Part shown: piece after piece, positions 36,730 to 45,807 of the stretch
Layout of the letters: each line of letters begins with the position of its first letter
Numbering within the stretch: the stretch's first letter is position 1
Assembly (NCBI RefSeq): GCF_028023675.1
Contig: NZ_JAQIOZ010000003.1
Coordinates: forward strand, 124,001 to 188,000
Reading direction: 5' to 3'
Origin: Primorskyibacter aestuariivivens
GTDB taxonomy: Bacteria > Pseudomonadota > Alphaproteobacteria > Rhodobacterales > Rhodobacteraceae
Length of the DNA: 64,000 bases
The notes under the pieces: model-generated
What the model was told of the DNA's origin: nothing
What the model saw: only the letters and a program-made list of their open reading frames with translations
The model's database searches: none
Position numbers and translations under genes: made by a program

Positions 36730-37371
36730 CTAGTTGGTGATCAGCGAATAGCCCGTCGCGCCGCGCCCGCGATTGCGCACTACCACGGTAAAGGCCGCTT
36801 CCTGTGCCGGGGTCCAGCCGCAATGGGCGATGGCGCTGATATCGGTGTCCGAACAGACCAGCCGTTTCTGCGCGTCATAGACATAGAGGTCGAGATTGGC
36901 ACCGTTTTTGCCCTCGATATAGACATCGGCATACTCATTGCCGCGATAGACCATGGGCGGGTAGGTGTCTGTCCCGCCATCTCGGATCGTGGTGATGGAA
37001 TAAAGCTGGCCGCTTTTCACGCCCTTGGAGCGCTCCGAGCGGATATCCTCGGCCAGCCCGGTGATGATGTCATCCTCGGGGGCCATGGCCACGGCGGCCT
37101 TGAGGATATCCTCCCAACCGATGGGGCTGGCATCGCCAAGGTCCTCATCGGGGGCGGCCATGTCCTTGTCCGGCACCCGCTCGGTCTGTTTCAGGTCCAG
37201 CCCCTTGCGCAGCTTGGCTGCCGCGATCAGCAACAGCGGATCATCCGCCTCGACCCCGGCGATGAACAATTCCGCTGAAAGAGAGGCGATCTGCGCGGGC
37301 GTCTGTTCGGCCAATGCGGGCGCAGCGGAGAGCGACAGGCTCAGCGCGGCGGCAGTCAGAAAACGGGTCAT
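36730..37371 (-). CDS. secreted protein with C-terminal PPC-like beta-sandwich
   Basis: The 213-residue protein has a signal peptide ending ALAEQ, a helical N-terminal half (LLLIAAAKLRKGLDLKQTER; WEDILKAAVAM) and a C-terminal domain reading LDLYVYDAQKRLVCSDTD, then CGWTPAQEAAFTVVVRNRGR and ATGYSLITN. This pattern matches bacterial pre-peptidase C-terminal (PPC) domains, which bind substrates or calcium in secreted proteases, though here there is no protease domain. It is immediately upstream of the caspase-like gene on the same strand, so it may be a partner or targeting subunit of that protease. Confidence 0.65.
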   Translation of the reverse strand: MTRFLTAAALSLSLSAAPALAEQTPAQIASLSAELFIAGVEADDPLLLIAAAKLRKGLDLKQTERVPDKDMAAPDEDLGDASPIGWEDILKAAVAMAPEDDIITGLAEDIRSERSKGVKSGQLYSITTIRDGGTDTYPPMVYRGNEYADVYIEGKNGANLDLYVYDAQKRLVCSDTDISAIAHCGWTPAQEAAFTVVVRNRGRGATGYSLITN

Positions 37372-37549
37372 TTCAAACTCCTGATCAAAACCAGAGGATC
37401 AATCCTTTGATATCTATAATGCGGTCCAACGCCCCATTTTCAAAGGGTTTCCTGTGGCATTCCTGCACTTAACAGGTCTTTTCATGTGTGTTGCGGGCGT
37501 CGCGCCCATAGTTTCGGGGCAACGCAAATAGACTTTGAAGGATGCCTTC

Positions 37550-38866
37550 ATGCGACCCCAAACATTGACCCGACCCATGCGGTTTGTCCTGCCGTTCCTG
37601 TCCTTTCTGGCCCTGTCCGCCCCGGGCGCGGCCGAGGCGCAATGCGCACCCGACGAGGCGGGGCTCAACCGCGCGCTGGAGGCCACGCTGGTGGTTGCCG
37701 GGGCCGACCGCGACCGGGGCTTTCTGGGCTCTGCGGTGCTCTGGCGCGACGGGCGCTTTGCGGTGACGGCGGCGCATGTGGTGGGCGAACGTCGCCGGGT
37801 GCGTCTGCGCAATGCGCTGGGCTTTGAAGTGGTGGCCGATGTGGTCATCATCGACGCGGCGCGCGATGTGGCTTTTGTCAAACTGGCGCAAGCCGTGATG
37901 GGTGAGGGGCTGGAACTGCGCACGACCGCGCTGCGCGTTGGCGAAACGGTTTATGCCATCGGAGCCCCGTTCGAGGCAGAGCAGACCGTGACCTCTGGCA
38001 TCATTTCCTCGCGCCAGCGGCAAGTAGACCCGGCGGTGCCGGTTTTCCTGATCCAGCATGACGCGGCCATCAACGCGGGTAGCTCCGGCGGTCCGCTCGT
38101 CGATGCCGAAGGCCGCCTGATCGGGATCAACGCGGAACTGGCGGAACAAAGCCGCTTTTTCAATGGCATCGCCTATGCCCTGCCCGCCAAGCTTTTGGGC
38201 GATGTCTATGACGGTGTTCTGAATGACGTACCGGTGCTGGGCCTGCGCCTGCGCCCTGTGGACTGGATGGTGGCCGAGGCGCTGGGGCTCGACGAGGCGC
38301 AGGGCCTGTTGGTGGATTATGTCATGCCCGGTGGTGCGGCGGATGCGGCGGGGCTGAAAGCCGGGGATATCCTGATTGCCGTGGATGGCCGCCTGATCCG
38401 GCGCGAGGGCGATTTCGCCCTGCTGCTGGATGCGCGGACCGAACCCACTGTGACGCTGAATGTCATGCGGGGCGACCACCGGATCGACCTTGTGCTGGAT
38501 TTCTCGACCGAGGAGATCGAGGTGATCATGGGCGCTGCCCCCACTGCGGGCGTGGCCCCGATCCGTCCGCGCACAACGCTGGAAAAGCTGGGCGTGATCA
38601 TCACCGGTCGTCGGGTGACCGAGATTTCGCCCACCAGCCCGGCCTATCTCGCCGGCCTTTCCGTCGGCGATGAGATTCTGGCCATTGATGGCGTGCCGGT
38701 CGAGGCCGGGTTTGTCTGGCCGGAAATTCAGGGCGCGGTGCTTCTGCTGGTGCGCACCGCAACCGGACAGACCAAACACGTGGTCTTTGATCCCTATTCC
38801 AATGATCAGGCCATGCGACCCATTGGCGGGGCGAATGTGCTTGACCCCGTGGTGATTACCCTTTGA
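37550..38866 (+). CDS. periplasmic trypsin-like serine protease with two PDZ domains (DegP/HtrA-like)
   Basis: The 438-residue protein has a signal peptide (ending AEAQC) and a chymotrypsin-fold domain with His76 (TAAHVVGE), Asp106 (AARDVAFVKL) and Ser179 in INAGSSGGPLVD. Two PDZ domains follow, one from about residue 228 (VLGLRLRPVDWMVAEALGLD), the other from about 340 (LGVIITGRRVTEISPTSPAY). Such proteins sense misfolded polypeptides through PDZ domains and degrade them. The start at 37550 is preferred because of GAAGGA; a TTG at 37535 is also in frame. It shares an operon with the two-component genes downstream (13-base gap to 38880). Confidence 0.85.
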   Translation: MRPQTLTRPMRFVLPFLSFLALSAPGAAEAQCAPDEAGLNRALEATLVVAGADRDRGFLGSAVLWRDGRFAVTAAHVVGERRRVRLRNALGFEVVADVVIIDAARDVAFVKLAQAVMGEGLELRTTALRVGETVYAIGAPFEAEQTVTSGIISSRQRQVDPAVPVFLIQHDAAINAGSSGGPLVDAEGRLIGINAELAEQSRFFNGIAYALPAKLLGDVYDGVLNDVPVLGLRLRPVDWMVAEALGLDEAQGLLVDYVMPGGAADAAGLKAGDILIAVDGRLIRREGDFALLLDARTEPTVTLNVMRGDHRIDLVLDFSTEEIEVIMGAAPTAGVAPIRPRTTLEKLGVIITGRRVTEISPTSPAYLAGLSVGDEILAIDGVPVEAGFVWPEIQGAVLLLVRTATGQTKHVVFDPYSNDQAMRPIGGANVLDPVVITL

Positions 38867-38879
38867 TCTGGAGGCAAAG

Positions 38880-39635
38880 ATGAACGCGATTGCAATGACC
38901 AAAGACCATACAGACATTGAAGCCGACGCCCATGTCGAAAAACCCCGTCGCATCCTGATTGTCGAAGATGACGCCGCCGCCGCGCGCGCCATGTCCGAAG
39001 CGGTCGAGGATCTGGGTTGTGAACCCATCGTGATGCGCAATTACGAGGACGGGATCAAAGCCGCCGGGCTGGCCAATTTCGCGGTGATCATCTTTGACCG
39101 GATGTTGCCGGGCGGCGACGGGGTGGAGGCGATTGCCCGCATCCGCGCGGGTGGCTCCACGGCTCTGATCCTCGTGGTCTCGGCGCTGGGCCGCGCCTCG
39201 AACAAGATCGAGGGGCTGGAAAAGGGGGCGGATGACTACCTTGCCAAGCCCTTTGACCCCGAGGAGTTGCGCGCGCGGCTCCGGGCGCTGCTGCGCCGTC
39301 AGGAAATGACCGTGCTGGACAATGACCTGATTGCCTTTGGCGCTCTGGAGATCCGCATGAAGGCGCGCACCGTGCATGTGAAACGCGAGCATGTCCCGGT
39401 CAGCCCCAAGGAATTTGACCTGATCACCTATCTCGCGCAAAACGCCGGACAGGTAGTGACGCGGATGCAGCTTCTGGAACATGTCTGGAACCTGCATTTC
39501 GACCCGCAGACCAACGTGGTGGACGTGCATGTGGGCCGGTTGCGTCGCAAGCTTGAAGGCGCGGCGGGCCGTCCGGTGATCCATACCGCGCGCGGCGAAG
39601 GTTATGTGTTCGACCCCAGCCGGGGCGCTGAATGA
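38880..39635 (+). CDS. OmpR-family response regulator
   Basis: The 251-residue protein has a receiver domain with a phosphorylatable Asp73 in IIFDRMLPGGDG, the Lys-Pro loop AKPFDPEELRARLRALLRR, and an OmpR-type winged helix (SPKEFDLITYLAQNAGQVVT; VDVHVGRLRRKLEGA). About 20 residues of extra N-terminal sequence precede the receiver. It overlaps the sensor gene by four bases (ATGA) and follows the PDZ protease. In this locus it is the natural candidate to control the adjacent protease genes; its DNA targets are not visible. Confidence 0.92.
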   Translation: MNAIAMTKDHTDIEADAHVEKPRRILIVEDDAAAARAMSEAVEDLGCEPIVMRNYEDGIKAAGLANFAVIIFDRMLPGGDGVEAIARIRAGGSTALILVVSALGRASNKIEGLEKGADDYLAKPFDPEELRARLRALLRRQEMTVLDNDLIAFGALEIRMKARTVHVKREHVPVSPKEFDLITYLAQNAGQVVTRMQLLEHVWNLHFDPQTNVVDVHVGRLRRKLEGAAGRPVIHTARGEGYVFDPSRGAE

Positions 39636-41002
39636 GGCGTCTGAGACTTGCCCGCTCGGCCAGCTTGCGCCTCACGCTGGCCATCGCGGGGACAATCCTT
39701 TTGCTCGCGCTCTTGGCCATGGCGGTGCTCTATGGCCGCGCGGAACAGGCGTTGGCGCGGCAAGAGGCAGAGCTTCTCAAGGCGGATATCGACAGCTTTG
39801 CCGAGCTTTATGACCAGCGCCGCATCCCGGCGCTGCGTCAGGCGATTGATGACCGGGCATCCGTCACGCCGCAGGGGCAGGCGCTCTACCTGTTGCAGAA
39901 CCGGCGCGGCGAAACGCTGGCCGGGAACATCGCCGACTGGCCCGAAGATCTGCCCGCAATGGCCGGAGGCGTGACCGAGGCCGCGCCGCGTGTATTCGCG
40001 CTACCCGACGGGACCGAGCAATATAACGGCGTGGCCCGCGTGCTGCCGGGTGGCTTTCCGCTCTTGGTCGCGCGGTCCACGACGCTGGCGCAGGAAACGC
40101 TGGCCGATATGCGCCGCACGATCCTCTGGGTCGGGCTGGGGCTTGTGGCGCTCGCGGCGCTCACCGGCGGGTTCGTCAGCCGCATGGTCCTGCGCCGTAT
40201 CGACCGGGTCAACGCGCTGGCCGACCAGGTGGCCGAAGGCGACCTGGCTGCGCGCCTGCCGGGGGAGCGGAGCCCGGACGAGTTCGGCGCGCTGGAGGCG
40301 CATGTCCATGCCATGCTGGACCGGATCCAGAACCTGAACGCCGCCACCAACCGCCTCTCGGACGCCATCGCCCATGAATTGCGCACGCCGCTCAACCGCA
40401 TCCAGCAAAAACTCGGCAAGCTGGAGGGGCAACCCGACCTCGTCGAGGAAATCCGCGGTGAGATGAAGGGCACGATCCGGATTTTCGACGCACTGCTGGA
40501 CATTTCCGGCGCTCTGGCCGCGCAGGGACAGAAACCGGGCCTTGTGCCGGTGGACCTGTCCACCTTGGCCGAAGAGGTGTTCGAGCTTTATGACGCGGTG
40601 GCCGAGGACAAGGGCATCACCTGCGCATTGGGGGTGGAGGAGCCGGGGATGATGATCCTTGGCGACCGGTCGCTGCTGGCGCAGCTCATGTCCAACCTTC
40701 TGGAAAACGCGATCAAATTCTGCAACCCCGGCGACACGATCACCCTGTCCCTGATCGAAGGGAATGGCGGGCGCCATATTCTGGAGGTGTCCGACACCGG
40801 ACCGGGCGTGCCCGAGGACATCCGCAATGACCTGTTCGAGACCTTCGTGCGGGCCGAGCGAGACCGCGACAAGGCCGGGCACGGGCTTGGCCTCGCGCTG
40901 GTCAAGGCCATCGCGGCCCGCCACGGGGCCAAGGTGGATCTTCCGCGACGCGATAGGGGCTTTGCGCTGGCCGTGGCGTTTCCGGTGCTGGATGTTGGAT
41001 GA
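39632..41002 (+). CDS. sensor histidine kinase
   Basis: The 456-residue inner-membrane kinase has a transmembrane helix near residues 15-34, an extracytoplasmic sensor domain of about 135 residues (36-170), a second transmembrane helix (about 172-191), a HAMP segment (RRIDRVNALADQVAEGDLAA), the phosphoacceptor His248 in IAHELRTPLNR, and a catalytic domain with LMSNLLENAIKF, DTGPGVPEDIR and GHGLGLALVKAIAARHG. The medium-sized periplasmic domain suggests it senses an envelope signal, fitting the surrounding exported proteases. Confidence 0.93.
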   Translation: MRRLRLARSASLRLTLAIAGTILLLALLAMAVLYGRAEQALARQEAELLKADIDSFAELYDQRRIPALRQAIDDRASVTPQGQALYLLQNRRGETLAGNIADWPEDLPAMAGGVTEAAPRVFALPDGTEQYNGVARVLPGGFPLLVARSTTLAQETLADMRRTILWVGLGLVALAALTGGFVSRMVLRRIDRVNALADQVAEGDLAARLPGERSPDEFGALEAHVHAMLDRIQNLNAATNRLSDAIAHELRTPLNRIQQKLGKLEGQPDLVEEIRGEMKGTIRIFDALLDISGALAAQGQKPGLVPVDLSTLAEEVFELYDAVAEDKGITCALGVEEPGMMILGDRSLLAQLMSNLLENAIKFCNPGDTITLSLIEGNGGRHILEVSDTGPGVPEDIRNDLFETFVRAERDRDKAGHGLGLALVKAIAARHGAKVDLPRRDRGFALAVAFPVLDVG

Positions 41003-41127
41003 CGCGGCAGGGCGCATGAACTACGCACTCTACGCGGCATCAAGGCCTCTTTTCCGGTCCCCGGACTGGATAAAATCCCCCAACCCCTTAAGCTTACGAG
41101 GCAATTGATTGATTCGCGGGCGTTTTT

Positions 41128-42591
41128 ATGAATCCAGGGGGGATGATCGCGCTGGCGCTCACGCTGCTATTGGCAGGCTGCGCCGCGCTCAACAAGCCTT
41201 TGAACCTCGCCTTGTCGGACGGGGCCAATGTGCCACTGGTCGAACAGGATCGCGGCATCCGGGACGGTGTCTATGTCGGGCTGGCCTTTTCCGGCGGTGG
41301 CATGCGGGCCTCGGCCTTTGCGCATGGGGTGCTGGAGGAGCTGCGCGCGCTGAGCCGGTCCGAAGGTGACGCGGATGGTGTGTTGTCCGATGTGCGGCTG
41401 GTCACCGGCGTGTCCGGCGGATCGGTCACAGCGGCGCATTTCGGCCTCTATGGTCCCGGCAGCGTCGATGGCTACCGCGAAAAATACCTGATCACCAATG
41501 CCGAGAAATACATGGCCAATTCGCCGCTCAACCCGCTGACGCTGGTGCGCGGGCTGTCGGGCGGGGCCAACGGGCGCAAGACCTTTGGCCGCTATCTGGA
41601 CGAGACCTTGTTTCGCGGCGCGACCTTCGGCGATCTGCGCAGACGCTCGAAAATCCAGACCTGGATCAACGCCACCGATGTTGCGAACAAGGTGACCTTT
41701 CTTTTCAGCCCCGAAACCTTTGACGCGCTCTGCTCGGACCTGTCGGAATTTCCGTTGTCCGATGCGGTTGCGGCCTCTGCCGCGTTCCCGCTGGTCTTCA
41801 GCCCCATCGTGCTGGAGGCGCATTCGGGCCAATGTGACTACCAAGAGCCCGACTGGCTGACCGCGGCGCGTCATAATCCCGAGGCCACGGCCGCCATGGT
41901 TGCCCATGCCGAGGCGCTGGAGAGCTATGCCAGCGGCGAGGAGGTGAAATACCTCAAGCTGCTGGACGGCGGCATCACCGACAATTTCGGCACCACGGGG
42001 CTGGCGGTGGAACGCGCCCGGGCCCAGACTCCTTATGCGCCGCTGAGCGCGGCGGACGCGGTCAGGATGCGGCGCATGCTGTTTCTGGTGGCCGATGCGG
42101 GCACCCGGCGCGATCTCGACTGGACCTCGCGGCTGCGCGGGCCGGGCGGCGTGCAACTGGCCATGTCAATCGCCAACAGCTCCATGGGCGCGGCGTCACG
42201 CACCGGCTATGACGCGATGCGTCTGCAATTGTCGGCCTGGGAGCGCGATCTAGTAGAGTACCGCTGTGCGCTGGGACCGGCCGAAGTGCGCCGTCTGCGC
42301 GGCTCGCTGGCGGGCTGGGATTGCAAGGACGTGAAGTTTTTCGTGGGGCAGGTGTCCTTCCGGGGCCTTCCCGATGACATGCGCGACGAATTGGACGAAA
42401 TCCCCACCCGTCTGAAACTGCCGGTGGAACAGGTGGATCTTGCGATCGAGGCCGGGCGGCTCTCCACCCGCCAGAATGCCGAGGTGCAGGGCTTCCTGCG
42501 CGCCGCAGGGTTCATCGACACCGATGCGCTTCTGGCCGGGCGGGGCGATGGTCCGGCCCCGCGCCGCATCGCGCCGATCCGGAAAGAATGA
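41128..42591 (+). CDS. patatin-like phospholipase lipoprotein
   Basis: The 487-residue protein has a lipobox (LLLAGC, Cys18), so it is predicted to be envelope-anchored. The patatin domain contains the oxyanion loop FSGGGMRASAF (about 54-64), the nucleophile elbow GVSGG (Ser96) and the catalytic Asp280 in LLDGGITDNFG. This is the Ser-Asp dyad of patatins. It lies between the two-component genes and the second caspase-like gene on the same strand. Intracellular patatins are common in bacteria; the lipoprotein form beside exported proteases is unusual. It may hydrolyse membrane lipids or lipopeptides. Confidence 0.85.
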   Translation: MNPGGMIALALTLLLAGCAALNKPLNLALSDGANVPLVEQDRGIRDGVYVGLAFSGGGMRASAFAHGVLEELRALSRSEGDADGVLSDVRLVTGVSGGSVTAAHFGLYGPGSVDGYREKYLITNAEKYMANSPLNPLTLVRGLSGGANGRKTFGRYLDETLFRGATFGDLRRRSKIQTWINATDVANKVTFLFSPETFDALCSDLSEFPLSDAVAASAAFPLVFSPIVLEAHSGQCDYQEPDWLTAARHNPEATAAMVAHAEALESYASGEEVKYLKLLDGGITDNFGTTGLAVERARAQTPYAPLSAADAVRMRRMLFLVADAGTRRDLDWTSRLRGPGGVQLAMSIANSSMGAASRTGYDAMRLQLSAWERDLVEYRCALGPAEVRRLRGSLAGWDCKDVKFFVGQVSFRGLPDDMRDELDEIPTRLKLPVEQVDLAIEAGRLSTRQNAEVQGFLRAAGFIDTDALLAGRGDGPAPRRIAPIRKE

Positions 42592-42654
42592 CAAATGCGG
42601 ACAGGACGGGCAGCACAGCTTGAGACGCGCGGGCGCAGTGGCAAGATAGGGGCC

Positions 42655-44661
42655 ATGACCAAACGGCTTGTTTCCATATCCTGCCTTGCGCTTGCCTGTG
42701 CGACGACACCTGCCACGGCAGAGATGCGCGCGCTTCTGGTGGGGGTGTCGGATTACCTGCACCTTGACGCGGACCTGCGCGGCCCGCGCAACGATGTGGG
42801 GCTGATGGCGCGCGCCCTGATTGCACGCGGAGCAAGAGCAAGCGACATCACGGTGTTGGCGGAACCCTCGGCGACATTGCCCGAAGGCGTGGTAAATGCG
42901 GGCTTGCCGACGCGTGCGGCCATTCTGGACGGGCTGGATGATCTGGCCGGGGCCGGCGCAGACCATGCGGTGTTCTATTTCTCCGGTCACGGCACGCAGA
43001 TGCCGGACATGGATGGCGATGAGCAGGGCGGCTATGACGAGATTTTCCTGCCCGCTGATGCCAGGGGCTGGAATGGTGCCAAGGGCTTGGTCGAGAATGC
43101 CATTATCGACGATGAGCTGCGCGTCCGGATGCAGGCCATTCTGGACAGCGGCGCGCAGCTGGTGGCGATGATTGACGCCTGCCATTCCGAAACCGGGTTT
43201 CGCGCCTTGCCGGACTCGCCCGCCGCGCCCGTGGCCCGCTATGTCGCGCCGGGGCTTTTGAACCTGCCATCAGAGCTGCCGGAGGCCGATGGTACGGGGG
43301 AACCGGCACCGCCGCTGACCGGTGAGTTCGTCTTTCTCTATGCTGCCCAAAGCGATCAGCGCGCGTTCGAATACCCGTTGGGCGACGCGGAAAACCCTGA
43401 TAGCTGGTACGGCGATTTCACGCGCAACGTCGCCACCGCGCTGGAAAGCGGCGCGGTGCTGAACTGGTCCGATGTGCTGCAAAGCGCTATGGCCGGGATG
43501 AATGCGGACGCGCCCGCCACCCAGACACCGGATGCTGAGGGTACGCTGCTGAACGCCGCTGTGCTGGGGCAGGATGATCCACTGCCACCGGTGATCCGCG
43601 TGGCGGGGGGCAAGCTGCAATCCGGGTCCCTGCAAGGCGTGCAGACCGGCGCAATCTATGAGATTTCCGCCACACCCGGCGGCGAGGCCATCGCGCAGGC
43701 GACGGTCACCTCGGTCAAGCCAATGGAGGCGCAATTGCAGTCTGCGCAGGGCCTGTCGGGCGCAGGCTTCGCGCGGCTTGTGACGCCCGGTCAGCCGCAC
43801 CCGATCCGCGTGGCCGGGCCAGTTGTGGCGGATGCGGGGGACTATACGGCGCTCATGGCCGAGATCGACCGGCTCAAGGCGGCGAAAGCCCCCGATGGCG
43901 TCCAATGGACCGACGGCGCGGCGGATTTCACCCTAGTGCTGACCGACGGCGCGGTCGCGCTGACCGGTCGGGACGGGGTGGTTGACGGCGCCGGGGCCGG
44001 ATCATCGCCACGGGCTGGCACGATGGACGCGCTGCATGATGTCATCGCGGATGCCGCCCGTACTGCGCGCTTGCGTGCCGCCGTCACGCAGGTGTCCAGC
44101 GGCCGCACCGGCTTTTCCCTGCCGGGGCTGGGGCCGAAATACGCCATGACCCATATCGCCGTGACCGGTGCCGATGACAGCTGCGAGGGCGGCGAAATGG
44201 GTGATGAACAGGCCGTGTCCAAAACGGTTATTGTCACCCGCTGCGACCAGCTTTGGCTGGAGGTGCACAACCCGACCAAGACCGCGCGCGATGTGACGGT
44301 GCTCTATATCGATGCTGATAACGGGATCACGGCGATCTGGCCCGGGGCGGGGCTGTCAAACCGCGTGGGGTTTGACGAACGGATCGAGGCGGGGCTGCTG
44401 ATTGCCAATCCGGCACAGAAACACGGGCTGGAAGAGGTTCTGATCCTCTCGGTCCCTGCCGACAAGGACGCGCCGCGCACGGTGCTGACCGCGTTGGCCG
44501 ATCCCGCCGCCAGCCGCGCGGTGCCCGAAGGGGCGTCGGGCACGGTCTCCTGGCTGATGCAGGCCAGCCTGCCAGACGCCGCCACCCGTAACCTCACCCT
44601 GCCGGGATCCATGTCTACCCTTGAAGTGATACGGTTTTCGGTCAAACTGGAGCCAGATTGA
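42655..44661 (+). CDS. secreted caspase-like (peptidase C14) protein, paralogue of the 34608 gene
   Basis: The 668-residue product starts MTKRLVSISCLALACATTPA (signal peptide, cleavage near TAE). The catalytic domain has FSGHGTQ (His112) and IDACHSET (Cys176), so the dyad is intact. The C-terminal half shares layout with the paralogue: a beta domain with VHNPTKTARDVTVLYIDADN and a tail ending IRFSVKLE. The chosen start is 20 codons inside a longer frame that lacks a signal peptide and overlaps the end of the upstream gene. Immediately upstream of the secreted S1 protease gene (about 64 bases). Confidence 0.85.
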   Translation: MTKRLVSISCLALACATTPATAEMRALLVGVSDYLHLDADLRGPRNDVGLMARALIARGARASDITVLAEPSATLPEGVVNAGLPTRAAILDGLDDLAGAGADHAVFYFSGHGTQMPDMDGDEQGGYDEIFLPADARGWNGAKGLVENAIIDDELRVRMQAILDSGAQLVAMIDACHSETGFRALPDSPAAPVARYVAPGLLNLPSELPEADGTGEPAPPLTGEFVFLYAAQSDQRAFEYPLGDAENPDSWYGDFTRNVATALESGAVLNWSDVLQSAMAGMNADAPATQTPDAEGTLLNAAVLGQDDPLPPVIRVAGGKLQSGSLQGVQTGAIYEISATPGGEAIAQATVTSVKPMEAQLQSAQGLSGAGFARLVTPGQPHPIRVAGPVVADAGDYTALMAEIDRLKAAKAPDGVQWTDGAADFTLVLTDGAVALTGRDGVVDGAGAGSSPRAGTMDALHDVIADAARTARLRAAVTQVSSGRTGFSLPGLGPKYAMTHIAVTGADDSCEGGEMGDEQAVSKTVIVTRCDQLWLEVHNPTKTARDVTVLYIDADNGITAIWPGAGLSNRVGFDERIEAGLLIANPAQKHGLEEVLILSVPADKDAPRTVLTALADPAASRAVPEGASGTVSWLMQASLPDAATRNLTLPGSMSTLEVIRFSVKLEPD

Positions 44662-44725
44662 CCGCGTGGCATCATCCATTTCCGTTAACCCTTTAATCCA
44701 ACGATCCAACAATAGGACTTCCAAC

Positions 44726-45799
44726 ATGACACAAAGGAAAACCCTTCTTTCCGTTGTCCTGTCCGGCTTTGTGGCCATGGGCACAGGCGCCATGGCCCAG
44801 GAGCTCTCAGGCGGGGAGATGGCGGCGGACCCCAACAAGGTCAACCCGTTCAACTTTGCCGCCTCGGACGCCAAGAAAGAGATGCTCGAAGAGCAGGCGG
44901 CAGAAGCGGCCGAGGCCGGTGATCGCGTAATCGGCGGCGAAGTGGCTGCCAGTGGCGCATGGCCGTGGCAGGTTGCGCTGATGATTGGCGGCCAGCCCAC
45001 CACGCCGGATGCGCAGTTCTGCGGCGGCACCATGGTGCTGGACACCTGGGTTCTGACCGCGGCGCATTGCATCTACATGCCCGATGGCGAAGGCGGCAAT
45101 TTCCAGCTTCAGCCGGGCCAGTTCGACATTCTGGTGGGCACCAACACCCTCACACCCGGCAGCGGTGACCGTGTGCCGGTGGCGGGCGTGTTCCGTCACC
45201 CCGAATATGACACGCGCCTGTTCGACAGCGATATTGCGCTGGTGAAGCTTGCCCGCGCGCCGCAGGTGCCGTACAAGACGATCAACGTGCCCGATGAAAG
45301 TTTTGGCGAGGTGCTCGATCAACAGGGCATTCCCACCATCGTGACCGGCTGGGGTCTTGTGAACGGCGCCAAGCGGACCGAGGCGATGATGCAGGCCGAA
45401 ATTCAGGTGCTGAGCCGCGATACCTGTAACAACGCGATGATGACCGCCCGTGCCGAGGCCGCCGCGCCGCGCGTGGTCGAGGCCGCGTCGATCTTTGCGC
45501 TGGATCAGGCTCAGACCGAAGAGGTCTGGAGCGAGCTTCTGTCGCGCGCGCCGCTGCCGCTGTCGCCGAACATGATCTGTTCCGGCACCTTTGAGGGTGG
45601 CAAGACCTCGTGCCAGGGCGATTCCGGTGGCCCGCTTGTCGTGCCGCTGGATGACGGTTCCTACATTCAGGCCGGTGTCGTGAGCTGGGGTCTCGTGGGC
45701 AGCGGGTCGACGACCTGCGCGGAAGACGCGTTCTTCTCGGCCTACACCAAGACGTCGCGCTTCGTGCCGTGGCTGAACCAGATCATCAGCTCTAACTAA
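44726..45799 (+). CDS. secreted chymotrypsin-family zymogen-like serine protease (S1)
   Basis: The 357-residue protein has a signal peptide (ending AMAQE), an acidic pro-region of about 42 residues, and a typical activation site GDR|VIGGEVAASGAWPWQ (Arg67-Val68). Catalytic residues are His114 (LTAAHC), Asp169 (FDSDIALVKL) and Ser300 (CQGDSGGPLV). The residue at the S1 specificity position, six before the catalytic Ser, is Thr294 rather than Asp, so it should not be Arg/Lys-specific. An extra helical insertion (about 240-275, RAEAAAPRVVEAASIFALDQ) is present. The next gene follows within 8 bases. Its activation at Arg67 would need a different protease. Confidence 0.9.
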   Translation: MTQRKTLLSVVLSGFVAMGTGAMAQELSGGEMAADPNKVNPFNFAASDAKKEMLEEQAAEAAEAGDRVIGGEVAASGAWPWQVALMIGGQPTTPDAQFCGGTMVLDTWVLTAAHCIYMPDGEGGNFQLQPGQFDILVGTNTLTPGSGDRVPVAGVFRHPEYDTRLFDSDIALVKLARAPQVPYKTINVPDESFGEVLDQQGIPTIVTGWGLVNGAKRTEAMMQAEIQVLSRDTCNNAMMTARAEAAAPRVVEAASIFALDQAQTEEVWSELLSRAPLPLSPNMICSGTFEGGKTSCQGDSGGPLVVPLDDGSYIQAGVVSWGLVGSGSTTCAEDAFFSAYTKTSRFVPWLNQIISSN

Positions 45800-45807
45800 G
45801 CTCCCCA

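Noticed and set aside
36688-37278. A plus-strand frame opposite the PPC-like gene
   Set aside because: No start signal or family; the minus-strand protein has a signal peptide and a structured C-terminal domain.
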